From: Formicarius rufipectus
Lineage: Eukaryota; Chordata; Aves; Passeriformes; Formicariidae
Direction of reading: 5' to 3'
Assembly (NCBI GenBank): GCA_013399695.1
Contig: VXAU01001833.1
Coordinates: 310,001 to 374,000 of the forward strand
Length of the DNA: 64,000 nucleotides
Each line of letters begins with the position of its first letter. Positions within the stretch are counted from its first letter, which is position 1. A model generated the notes under the pieces. The model had not been told where the DNA came from, did no database searches, and saw only the letters and a program-made list of their open reading frames with translations. This document shows, piece after piece, positions 14,307-25,200 of the stretch. Position numbers and translations under genes: made by a program.

Positions 14307-14358
14307 TGTCTGTAAGAGTGTCTGTAAGGGTGTCTGTAGGTGGGGGTGTCTGTAGAGG
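14307..14358. repeat. Short minisatellite, ~12-bp unit
   Basis: About four imperfect copies of a unit like 'tgtctgtaaggg' stand in tandem, the later copies drifting to 'tgtctgtaggtg'. It follows a G-rich flank. Probably a local slippage array; copy number may vary between individuals. Confidence 0.75.
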
Positions 14359-14759
14359 TGATACTTTTTTCTTTTTTTTCCAACACAGTTACCATATTAA
14401 TTAAATAGCATATCCAGTTGTTAATAATGAACAAGTATGTGTTAGAGACTGTATCTATACTGCATGTGAAAGCACAAATGTTAGAATTACTTTCAAAACT
14501 GAGAAGGATGTGAAATGAGAGCCCTGGTAATGCTCACGTTGTTTTACCTTCAGTGCTCTTGTACAGTCTGTGCCCCATCCAGCCTGTGCTCCAGCTCCTG
14601 GTTACGAGCCATAAGACTGTACTAATGACAGCCAGTTAGAAATACATGTGGAAAAATAATGAAGGGTCAGTGAGAAAAGTTATGGAGCAAATATGGATCA
14701 ATCAAACTGCAACAAGTCACTAAGATCAGGTTATTTCCAGCCAGCATCAATAGTAGACA

Positions 14760-15580
14760 TCAACATACACAGGTTTATCTATTTAGATATCCAAAAGTTA
14801 TGTGACAAGGTCTCTTATTTTAATGGGCTTGTCAAGTAGTTCAGCTGTCAGGGAGAAAGAGAAATGGCCCTAGACTGAACAAGTTTATTGGTTTTGAAGG
14901 TACCAAGAAGGGGGTGAGAATAAATGGCCCATTTTAACAGTAAGGGTTTCCAGTGGGATCTGAGTGGTGCAGTATAATCATAGACAATCTGGAAAAAGGG
15001 TGAGCAGGGAGAGGACATGATCTAGTGATGACACAAAGTCATTCAGAAAGAAAAAGACAAGGGCTGATTGTTAAGAGCAGGGGAAGAACCTGCAAATGAT
15101 GGACTGTGCAAAAACAAATCGGACATGAGGTTGAACACAGATAAATGTAAAGCACAATGAAAACTTGTTAGAACTGACTTGAGTAAAAACTTGGGCGACA
15201 AGTATCCTACTAAAAGTGTCAGCTCAAAGTTCAGCAGCCTAAGCAATGAACCAGACATGAGGAGTTATAGGAAGGGAACAGAGAACAAGTCAGGGACCAT
15301 GGTTGTACCTCTGTACCAATGCATGATGTGTTTGAATTTGACTTGTTTATGTGGTGCTGGTCCTCAGATATGAGGCCACAGGGAACATACTGGAACTAAA
15401 AGAAGTCCAGAGGAACAGAAATAGGATGGCTATTGATAACAGTGCAGCTTCCATTAAAGCACTGATTAATTATACTAGGATGCATTTGCTTAACAAAAAA
15501 AAATATTAAAAGGGTACTCTATAAACTCAAGAGAGACCTGGACAGGGTGAAGACAATACTGAGGAAAGAGTAGATGGACT
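14760..15580 (+). mobile_element. Ancient CR1-lineage LINE, RT remnant
   Basis: This is an old, inactive LINE copy of the CR1/L3-like lineage, read on +. From about 14782 the translation gives an LDxxKxxDxV pattern, matching reverse-transcriptase motif A. Further on come an 'aataaatggcc' block and a 'gacaatctggaaaaagg' block (the conserved NDLEKG segment). Next is the catalytic double aspartate region at 15027-15032, which still encodes D-D followed by T-K. After that the 'gataaatgtaaag' block, a 'gtccagaggaacag' block and a 'ctctataaactcaagag' block follow in the order of the consensus I remember. Many indels and stops (for example near 15021-15030) show long neutral decay. Much older than the CR1 copies at 3525 and 54864. 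The 5' edge is uncertain by tens of bases. Confidence 0.85.
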
Positions 15581-15696
15581 TCAGAAGAAAAATTTGTAGA
15601 CCCAAAGCAGATCAAATGAGGCTTTTTTTCCCCCCATGATGTATAATAAAACTGGTACTTCTTGCTTCAGAATTGTAACTTCTAAGTATTGTTCAG

Positions 15697-15829
15697 GTTT
15701 GGGTTTTTTGTTTTGTTTTGGGGGCTTGTTTGTTTGTTTCTTTGTTTTTTGGGGGTTTTTTTGTTTTTTTTTTGTTTGTTTGTTTGTTTGTTTGTTTGTT
15801 TGTTTTGTTTTGTTTTATTGGTTTTTTTT
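15697..15829. repeat. (TTTG)n / T-rich simple repeat
   Basis: T- and G-only tract with a clean (TTTG)n core at about 15775-15802. The T-only, G-interrupted flanks suggest growth by slippage. It lies just right of the old CR1 remnant, but the spacing does not show that it is that element's tail. Confidence 0.9.
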
Positions 15830-16965
15830 CCCCTATGGTACTGAGATAAAATCCATGCAGAAAAATCCACTGGCAAAAATTAAATATAAAGTTATTTCTG
15901 TCTTAGGAAGTGTCTGAGGTGTAAATTTTCGGAGTCTGAAATGGTAGAGCCATTTCAGAAGGCCTTATTCCAGGCTTGGCCTGTGTTTTTACTACTCCCT
16001 TGCTGCTGGGCACTGCTCAGAGCAAAGCCCTGGGCTGCCTGTGGTTGTGGTCTGACCACTATTACCATGCTTGTCAGAAAAAGTGTTGAACAATAAATAC
16101 ACTTTCCCACATTTTACAATAATTCTTTAATAATATTATTTAATAAATACAAATATGAGAAAAGAATTGAAAAAATAGTAAACTGACAAATGTCTTACAG
16201 TACAGTAGTGGATCCCATGGTAGTTGCTGTCCTCCTAGGGTCTATTGGGGAGATACCTCTCTGTACGTCTTGTCCATCTGTGGTAGGCTTGAACATGTGC
16301 ACCAATTATCAGTCTGACAAAACAGGGACTTTCTATGAAGTTAATCTGCACTGTTCAGCCTGGTGAAGGGGTCAAAATTGGTATTTTATAACTGACCTAG
16401 CCCTACAACTCTGCCAATACAGAACTGATTGGAGACTGGAGGACCACCATGCTCATATTAATTTACCAGCTAGGATAAATAAAAATTTTCTGCTTATATA
16501 AGATAATCAAATTAAATCATTGCTGGCCTTTATGCTACTATTTGCAGAAGGTACACTGGGGCTTTGTTATTCTTCTGTTATTTCTTAGGATTGGTTCAGA
16601 TTAGTCAGAAAGCTCCTGAAACCTTTACATAGCATTAAAGAGATCATGTCAGTTCATCAGTACCTTTAGTCCCAAATTTTTTGACTGCATAACAAGTATA
16701 TATCCTTTCCCTTCCCACTCTGGGAGCTGCACTTTCAGTGAATTAAACACAGGCAGGCTCAGGAAAGTAGAGATGTATTAGAGGAATAAGAAAACAAACA
16801 CAACTGAGTGCCTGCTAAGTGACTTCAGAAGCATATAACCTCCCTTTGGTCCCTGGTTAAAGGCCAGGCAACTTTGGTGAAAACATATCTGACTCAAAAA
16901 AGGAACCTGCACATGGTGAAAAATCTGTTGTACAGAAAGAAAGGAAGAACTGCAACACAGCTATT
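15830..16965. other. Gene-free stretch before gap
   Basis: AT-rich; no exon, RNA gene or confident transposon. Contains scattered TAATA-type runs (16120-16150). Confidence 0.55.
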
Positions 16966-17011
16966 NNNNNNNNNNNNNNNNNNNNNNNNNNNNNNNNNNN
17001 NNNNNNNNNNN
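16966..17011. other. Assembly gap (46 N)
   Basis: Forty-six consecutive N with a run of five G directly on the right edge. The true length and content are unknown; the G-run suggests that a G-rich or homopolymer tract stopped the read or assembly. Any frame crossing it is meaningless. Confidence 0.99.
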
Positions 17012-20000
17012 GGGGGAAATATGTATATTAAATATGAAGAAACAAGTGTTTTCCCGAGGCTGATATTTTTACTCATCTTTTGGGACCACAAATCATGTGA
17101 TATATTTAGCATATATCTTATCTCACAGTTGTTGTGAGTTCAACAATCCTATGGAAAAACATCCTACTAAATTCTGATGGGCTTTTCTAGGAAATAAATC
17201 TATCCATTCCCGTTTGTTTTTTGGTGTATGTCTTTAAAGATTTGTGCTTGACTAAAGCTTCTGGTTCAAAAATCAGACATTGAGAAAACAGCACTGCCAA
17301 GAAATTCTAATCAAGATTTAGAAGAGTCTGTTGCTATGGAAATAGCCATGGCATTGTATGTTCAATACGCCTTCTGCTGCGTTAAATAGCAGGGTGAAAA
17401 AAACAGGAAAAGTCTGGCCTGAGTCAAATAAAACAACAGAGTAAACCAACTGAGTGAATTACATCAGTGATACAGTAATGGTGCAAAATTACCCTTTAAT
17501 AATTATGCTTTCATTGGCTCATTTTAACCTGCAAGCAGAGGGACTGCCTCCCCACAAGTAGAGTGACTGCAGCAGAGAGGAATTACTTGCACCCAAGTAT
17601 CCAAAATTAGTTCACTATTTTGCTGAGTATACATTTGTTGTATCTGCTCTCACGCAGCAGCACTGATACCAAGGGTTGAGAAATCATTACTCAACTGCAA
17701 AAAATTAAGACATTTTTGGAGAGCAAAGGCTCCCTGCTCCAGGTGACTGTGTGCATGTGGGCTGCAGTCAGAGGTCCTGATTATTCTCGTGAACTGGTGA
17801 GGCCCCGTAAATTCTCAGCCCCACATAAAGTTATGGCAGTTTATTCTATATCCCAAATTAATCCAGATGCACTGTCCAGGTATCATTTCTATCCAGTCAA
17901 GACAGTAGAGCCTGCATCTCCAGCCCACCCATCTGACAAGCCGTTTGCACCGGTTCTTTCCTTTCAGCCCTACCACGTCCACCCATTGACTTAATTTTGA
18001 CCTTCTAATATTCAACTGCTGTGCCACTTAAATTGAAGAAAAAGCATCATACTGCACTGCAAAAAGTGACCACAAATTCAGGAATAACAGGGTCGAATCC
18101 TAAATCTATTGCAACATCAGTTCCTGAGACTATGATAGCCCTCGTTTTCTTTAGTTTGATCCCTAGTTGAAGGATTACTAAAGCTGAAGATACAAATTGT
18201 CATTTGTGTCTGGAGACTTAATGTCCATGGAGGTGAATTAAGATGATTTGTACCTCCTTCTGGTCCTGGTTCAGAATGTTTTCTGTTCCAGGTAGATCTC
18301 GTCACTTTGATGAGACTTAAGAATGTGGAGTCAATTTAAACATGAAAGCTCAGGCTATGAAACAGGAGCTGGGTGGCTCCTGCCAGGCATTAGGTGTAGA
18401 TATGCATCTGTTTTAGGACTGTTCATGGACATATGGAGATCATGGGTACAGTGGTAACTGAATTCTTTACAGAAGTGGCTTTACAGCACTTCCATATGCT
18501 GTGCACGGTTGCCCTGTGCACATATAACTCAGTATGTGCAATGTGCAAATGCTGCTTTTCTGGGTCCCCTCTATCTGAGTACCTGATTTTAGATCTGGGC
18601 AAAGATCTGATTACTGCAAAACCTCCCTGCAAAACTATATACCTTTAGAGAAAGATGTGATATTTGATGTACAGCATGGAAAAGCCCATATTGCACAGGG
18701 TACCAAAACTTAGTGTTGGCAAATGAATCTTGAAAGCCTTTGGCCTGAGTATTATGAATCCATGTCTTAACATGCAGCTGATCCAGTGAAGTTCCTTGTA
18801 AGCCATCATATGCCGGTGATGACTAGCGTAAAACTACTTTTAAAAATTAGAAAAAATGGTTTAGTTATCTCAACTGAAATTTGCAACTTTTAATTTAACC
18901 TGATGTGGCCTTAGGAGAAAGAAAAGAACAGGAAGAGTTAAGTCCAATGTTGGTAGAAGGACATGCTCTAAAAGCCTGATTATCCAGATGGAACAGATAA
19001 ATCTGCTACTCTTTCTCTAAATATCAACACTGCATAATTAGCAGCTGCTAAAATAATAGAAGCCAATTGAAGAAAAACATGACATGTTCTACATTCATTT
19101 ATTAAATACCTTATGTTTCCAAACAGAGCTTTCCATATTTGCTGCAAAACTCTGTAGCTTCATGCTTTACACAACTGAGCAAAGATGACAGCACTGAAAT
19201 GAGCTATTACTATTTCTATCAGGAAGATATGGGGAACTGGTCTGTGTCTCTGAGGCAAAAATATGTATTCATCAAATGGAAAAGCTTTTAAAAGCAGTAC
19301 TATCTAAGATATCAGCATCCCATCTCCCTTGGAGACAGCTAAACCCCATATTTATCTAAATTATCTTGGTAATATGACAGAGTGATTGCTCACTAATGGT
19401 CAGTAACAGTTTTCTTTGTCATTTTCCTAGTCATTACCTCCTCAGAATGAACTCCAGAATAAACTGCTGATGCATCGTGACTAGAATATAAAGCGTACCA
19501 TCACAACAGAGACCATTTCTATTAAACTCACGCACCCATACATTGGACTTCTGACATTTTCATTTACAAAAAGTAATACCCCTCTGTTACAACTCTGATG
19601 AGCTTAGAGATGTTTTATCCTTAAAACAGAAGTGATATTTATTTTGCACAGCCGTCTTCTATTTTTTCCCTTTTCTTCCCTCAGCTATTCATGCACAGAA
19701 GCCACATTCTCTGCAAAGTGAAGAGTACCACTGAAAGCAGGTTGCTTTTGTATGTACTGTATTTCATGGTCCATTCAGCTGAATTTTTTAATTTGGATGT
19801 TTAAGTCTCTTTGCCCTTTTTCAGGAGCTGGAGAGAATCACTGATTACACAGTCTGCCTGAATCTCATTTCCCCTGCTGAGTCTGAGAAAAGCCCTCACA
19901 AAAGGCTTGTGCACGTGGCAGCTGCTTATTGACTACTTCTCCTCTCAAAGAGTGGAAATTCTCAGTGCCCTGATCCATTGTCTTTATTTCAAACTAAATG

Positions 20001-21996
20001 GAGCTGATTTGTTGAGCTGCCAAGAAGGAGGAGACAAAACCTCGAACAGAAGTAGTAAAGAAGCCAAAGTGCTGCCATGAGAAGCTGCATGACTTTGACA
20101 CAGTGCATCAGCCCAGAAAAACAAAGTTAGGGTGACCATAAAGGAGTATTGTATCTTCCCCAGTGTCACACCAAAGAGATGCATACTGATCCTCCAGGGA
20201 GTCCTAAAAGCTCAAGTGCTGGGGAAATGCTGTGAAGCTTCTACACGGCATCATCCGACCTTATTTCTACAAGAGGATATCCTGTCTGTTTGCTGGGCAA
20301 ATGGACATTGACAACATGGGCAGCCACACGGTGACAGAGGTCATTCCTCCTGTGAGCTGTCAAATGCTCTTCCAACCCTGCAAAAAACACATGAACAAAT
20401 AAGCTGTACACACAAAAAAACCCCTATCAATACTTTTTTTGAAAGCTCTGCTCTAGTCAGGAGGAAAGAGAAAATTACAGCACATTGGCTTCTAAGAAAG
20501 TGGGGCCACCTGAAAAGGCTGATATTTTTTAATCATTAGGGCACAAGGAATCAAAGAGATCAAATTTCTCTTATAACAGTCTACCAAGCTATGTAATTTC
20601 CCTCAGGTCAGGACCATGGAGTAGTTCAGGTCAGTTTGACCCTGAGTTCTTGTCCAGATTGTTGGAGTTCATGATCATGGAATTGATCCCCAGGTGCACC
20701 ACTTACAAAAGAAAAACAGGGTGCAGAGCCTCCTGAGGTGCCTTTCATAGCTCACCCTCAAGAATAGGCAGTGGTTAGTTAAATGCATTCAATTCTCCCA
20801 AAAAGTGTCATCTGGCAGCATCATGAATTCCCTCTACCCCGGAGCACTGGGGCAGAGGGCTCAGGGACGAGCAGCCCTGAGCTGGGCATCTCTGCTGAGC
20901 TGCATCCCAGGGCTGTGCAATGCTCCCCTCACCAAGGTTTTGGCTTGCCTGTGAAAGTGGATGATGTTAAATGCTTGCTGCCAGAAGCTTTCAGGCACAA
21001 TTTTCCAAGCAATACAGATATGTTCTTTCTTTTTTAAAGGGTGGGAAAAAGACATGGACTGGAAGTCTGACTGTAATTAGACTTTTTGAGTCCAGGTTGC
21101 CTCATTCATATTGCCTTTCCTGGAACACTTACTTATTTCTGTGTCTATGCAAACATTAGAACTCTTTGGCAGACAATGTATTTACCTGAGAGGACAATGA
21201 AGGACTGGCACAGAAAGGAAACATTTTTCCCTGCCAAAGTGTTCATGCATGTCTATTCAAATTCTGTTTTCTTATTTTCAGAAATCCACCTATCATCTGA
21301 ATGTGATCAATCTCCTTGAGGGCTAAGAAACAAAATGATGCATCTGTTTCACATGCTGAATAGGCCATGAGGACAGAGCTAGGAAGTCATCCTGAGCCAT
21401 AGGAGTTCTGCCCCCATGGAGTGAGGGAGTTACACCTTCAGCATATGCAGGAAGAATTCCCACTACATCCATGGGATTAGCATGGATTTACTTGTTATCT
21501 ATTTTTCTGAAACTAGATTAATTTCTAAATTTTCTAGATGAAGGGTAAGAAACATAACAAGAGTGTGTAAGACCCAACAGCCTGAGCACGACAAAAACTG
21601 AGGTTAGTTCATTATCCAGTGCCCAGCATTGCATGGGTATCCATATTTGGCATTTTGTGGCAACAACTGATTTCACCATGATATGGCGGCAAATTGCTTC
21701 ATTTTTTGAGACCTGCTGAAAATGTCATTTAGTGCTCTTTAGTTCCTACATATGAGAAACAGTCACTAACTTTTCACCTTCCCTATACATCTCTCCCCCA
21801 AGTCAAGAGTTTTAATCTGATTTTATATGAAACATATTACCATAGACAAGATTTGAATGTTAAATGACTAATTTGTAAATCAAGTACTTTAATTAAATGT
21901 TTTTAAATAAAGCTAATATGCCTAAGAAGAATAACTATTTGAAGACAGAGATCAGTTCAGATAGCACTGAGATGGGTAAGATTATCTTCCCTGTTT
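17012..21996. other. Gene-free stretch, nothing firm
   Basis: No coding exon, RNA gene or clear repeat seen. AT-rich, with a few moderately GC segments (20840-20960). The last part, 21830-21950, is rich in TAATTA/TTAAT words like many conserved non-coding elements, but conservation cannot be judged from one sequence. Confidence 0.55.
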
Positions 21997-22006
21997 AGTC
22001 CTCTGC
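21997..22006. repeat. SINE target-site duplication, left
   Basis: The decamer agtcctctgc here is repeated exactly at 22247-22256, immediately beyond the SINE. Perfect identity suggests a fairly recent insertion. Confidence 0.88.
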
Positions 22007-22246
22007 GTGGTGGGCGTTGGCCGAATGGTGTAAGTCGCTGCCTGTGGAGCCGGCTCCTCCTCTGAGGACGCCGGTTCGAATCCTGAGGAACTCGCTGTCG
22101 CCGTCCAAGCTGCTCGGCCGTGGTAAAATGAACCTCAGGAGTAAAGGGGGTGGGGCCAGTTCCGCGCACACTGTGCCTCACCTAAAAAATCCACTGCGCA
22201 GGCTTATCCCAAAATCTTCATTCGCGAAGTCCAGCCAACAACAACA
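22007..22246 (+). mobile_element. tRNA-derived SINE, full length
   Basis: A 240-bp element bounded by a perfect 10-bp duplication. The head resembles a class II tRNA (leucine or serine type). It has an RNA polymerase III A box, TGGCCGAATGG, at 22018-22028 and an exact consensus B box, GGTTCGAATCC, at 22073-22083, spaced as in a tRNA with a long variable arm. The T stem is only partly paired, so this is a SINE and not a working tRNA gene. The body is CpG-rich, unlike the flanks, and the element ends in a short CAA-type repeat (about 22237-22246). SINEs do not code for protein and need a partner LINE. A duplication plus a short repeat tail suggests an RTE-like partner more than CR1, which normally leaves none; that partner is my inference. 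I see no second copy in the window. Confidence 0.87.
22018..22083 (+). promoter_or_regulatory. Internal Pol III promoter, A and B boxes
   Basis: A box at 22018-22028 fits TRGYNNARNNG, and the B box at 22073-22083 fits GGTTCGANTCC exactly. The 44-base spacing suits a class II tRNA ancestor. Both boxes are intact, so the copy could in principle still be transcribed by Pol III. Confidence 0.8.
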
Positions 22247-22256
22247 AGTCCTCTGC
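22247..22256. repeat. SINE target-site duplication, right
   Basis: Exact copy of the left decamer at 21997-22006. It directly follows the CAA-type tail. Confidence 0.88.
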
Positions 22257-25200
22257 TGTTGGGACAACTTAAACATTCAAAGAAAGAAACAGTAAAAATA
22301 ACAGTAGGAACCACCTAAGTATGTGTGGGAGAGGAGAGAGGAAGCAGGAGGAATGGGAAAAGGATAGAAAGGATAGCGTAGAAAATCCTCTACTCAAAAT
22401 CGTTTGAATGCAATAAGAAATTAATCTATTCTATATATTTCTCACTATAATGAGCTATTTTTGCTTCAGGCTGCCAATCAATTCTACTGACAAAGACTCC
22501 AAACCTTCAAATGTCTTGCATCACTATCTTGCATGAACTAAAATTTCCACTTAAATGTAACACAAGGTTGGTTAGGAAAAGATACTGAAAAATGTTGCTA
22601 AATTTATCAACTAGAAAAATGGCAAGGGCTAATTTATAAGAAAATAATTTAATTCTCCAAGGTGATTTAGTCTCTCTGTCTTTTATGACTGTGTCTGAGA
22701 ACTTAGCAAAACAACTTTCCAAAATATGCAGTAGATCTGCCAACAGATTCTTTAACCCCAAGGGAGATTTTAATCCATGTTTGCATAATCTTGAACCCAA
22801 ACTTCCAGGTGGCCTTGCCTGAGGGAAAAAACAAGGTAAAGGAAGTAGTAACACACCAAAGAAAGACCACTATGCCAACTTGACAAAAGGAGAAATCTCA
22901 TAGCAAACAAGGCCCATGCCTGGAGTATGCCCTGTTGGTGTTACACCAAGGTGCCAAAGGATATTTTCACTCAGGAACTGAAGGCTGGGGGTACCTCAGG
23001 GCATCCCTTCTGGCAGTGAGACCACACTATAACCACTGCTGGTCATGTGCAGAGTGCTTCTGTTGTCAGAGTGGCCTTTGAATTAGACAAAAGATATCTT
23101 AACTTTCAGTACTATTATTATGGATGTATTTGCAGGGAAACTGAATTTTTAGGAAAAAAAGTTTCAGTATTTTGAAAATGAATGGGTGACCTTTTTGACC
23201 TTAAATGACATGCACAATTTTCTAATCTTCTTAGAAGCAGCCTCGTCACACCACACGAACAATTTAGAGGAACTCCAGGCCACTCTAAAATCAGGGGGCA
23301 TATGATTAGCATTAAACCAAAAAGCATTTTAATCCTGCTGCAAGATTAAAAGGGTGCTGAAAAACAAAATGGTGTTCCTGTTTCCCTCTGAACAAAGTAT
23401 TTCATTTGATAACAACAGGAAGCTCTAGAGAAGAAACGCCTGCACACTGGGGTGGGCGAGAGTGTGACTGGGGCACTTTTCAACTTTCATACATGGAGTT
23501 GTCAACTCCAGGGTGGTTGCTCCAAATCTGCATCAGTATCACTGAGAGCAGACCCTGGTCTCCAGCCATCAGATCTTGCTCAGTTCTCAAATGGCTTATC
23601 TGTAGTTCCCTAATAGAGAGGCTTACAAATAAGTGGCTCAGCTTGGTAAAAGCCACTTTATAAGCTGCCTGCTACAATACAAAGCTTCCTTCTTTGATTA
23701 AAAGGTACTAAATTTATGGGAAGACAGCAGTGGTATGCCTTCCTGACACTTAACAAGAACACACTGATTTATGAGTGCAGAGAAGCCAATAAAAATGTAT
23801 AGATTGGGTCAAAAGCTTTTTGGTGGAGCTGAAAAATATGCTTTTAGATATTTGTAAATTATGAACTAGTTTCTGGACCTGAGATACAAACTGAGCACTT
23901 TTAAAAATCTCTCCATACGTAAAAACTGTAAACACAGGGCTGAAGTTTTCTTATTTAATTATGACAACTAGCTTAGCATCAGCAGACTAGGATATCGCTT
24001 GGTGCAATGGGATCAAAAGCGCTCTGAAGGTGACTGTTTATTTAAGCAAGAATGAGGGATGCTAGGTGATGCGGTTTCTATTTTTTGCAACAACAAATAT
24101 ATCTGAAGCTCCTGAATCCAGGCCTTAGGCTGCAAATATAAGGAGATACTACTGCCTTGTTGCCATTCCTTTGTTATTTTATCTGTTTAATTTGGTCTTG
24201 AACCAAAACTGAATATGGATGGGCCCTTACTATCTATCAGTTTGTGCAGTACCTATAATACATGCCATGTCAAGAAACAAAACCCAGAGTTCTGTGCTAA
24301 AATGAATTACCTATATTTATTCTGCTATCCATTTCCCATAGTTCATGGCAAATTTCCATTCTAGCGAGTGGAAATTACAGTATATTGATGGAAGATGATA
24401 ATTTAGTGTCTTGCAAGAGAGGAGACAGAAAATCAAAAGGAAACTTGCATATTTAGCACGCTTATTACAATATAACAACATCAGAGCATATATTCTCTTT
24501 TTAAGACATTGCATTAACACGTTACTTGCTTTGGACTCTTGGATTTAACAAAAAACATTATAATGACCACTTGATGGGAAGTGAGCTGCAAGAGGAGCCC
24601 TGGTGCTATGGTAACAGAGCTGAATGCCTGTGTGAGCTGCACTGATGCGAGGACCATGAAACACCGGCTTTGCTCCCACTGAATTCAACTGGAACAGCCT
24701 CCACCATTTCAAGCATCATGAAATCACTCCTTTTGTTTCTATGTCAGTGCAGGATAGTCTTTCTCCAGATAATTTCCCTTCAAGGTAAAATTTTTAAGGG
24801 AGCATGCATATCAATGTATCTCTTAAATTGACTTCATTGGAAATTCCTCCTTTATTCAGGGTTGAGCACCCAAATACCTACTTCTGCTTCAGCTGTATCT
24901 TACATTGCTCATGGCTCTATTACCATCTACTTTGCAAATAGTCCCATGAGATGTAAGGAACTAAACGTACATGCCAAAGATCTGAAAAATACTTGCACAC
25001 CTTGCCCTATATTTACCAAATGGCCAGTGGCCTTGTAAGTCTGCATTTTTGAGGTCTGATTTTGGGCACCATAATAGATGTGTGCAGGCAGATAGCAATT
25101 CCTTCATATTAAACTTTAATGACCCCTAGTAATTTCTGAAAATGTAAGCTTCTAACTGCATGCATGGACGTGCTTGTGGGATTGGGCATCCAGTGGTGAT

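Noticed and set aside
15636..15917. F/C-rich + frame as a gene
   Set aside because: It is encoded by the (TTTG)n tract.
22010..22091. Functional tRNA-Leu or tRNA-Ser gene
   Set aside because: Pairing in the T stem is incomplete, and the region is embedded in a 240-bp unit bounded by target duplications, so it is a SINE head.
21957..22295. Open frames across the SINE as small proteins
   Set aside because: SINEs are non-coding; these frames arise from its GC-rich body.
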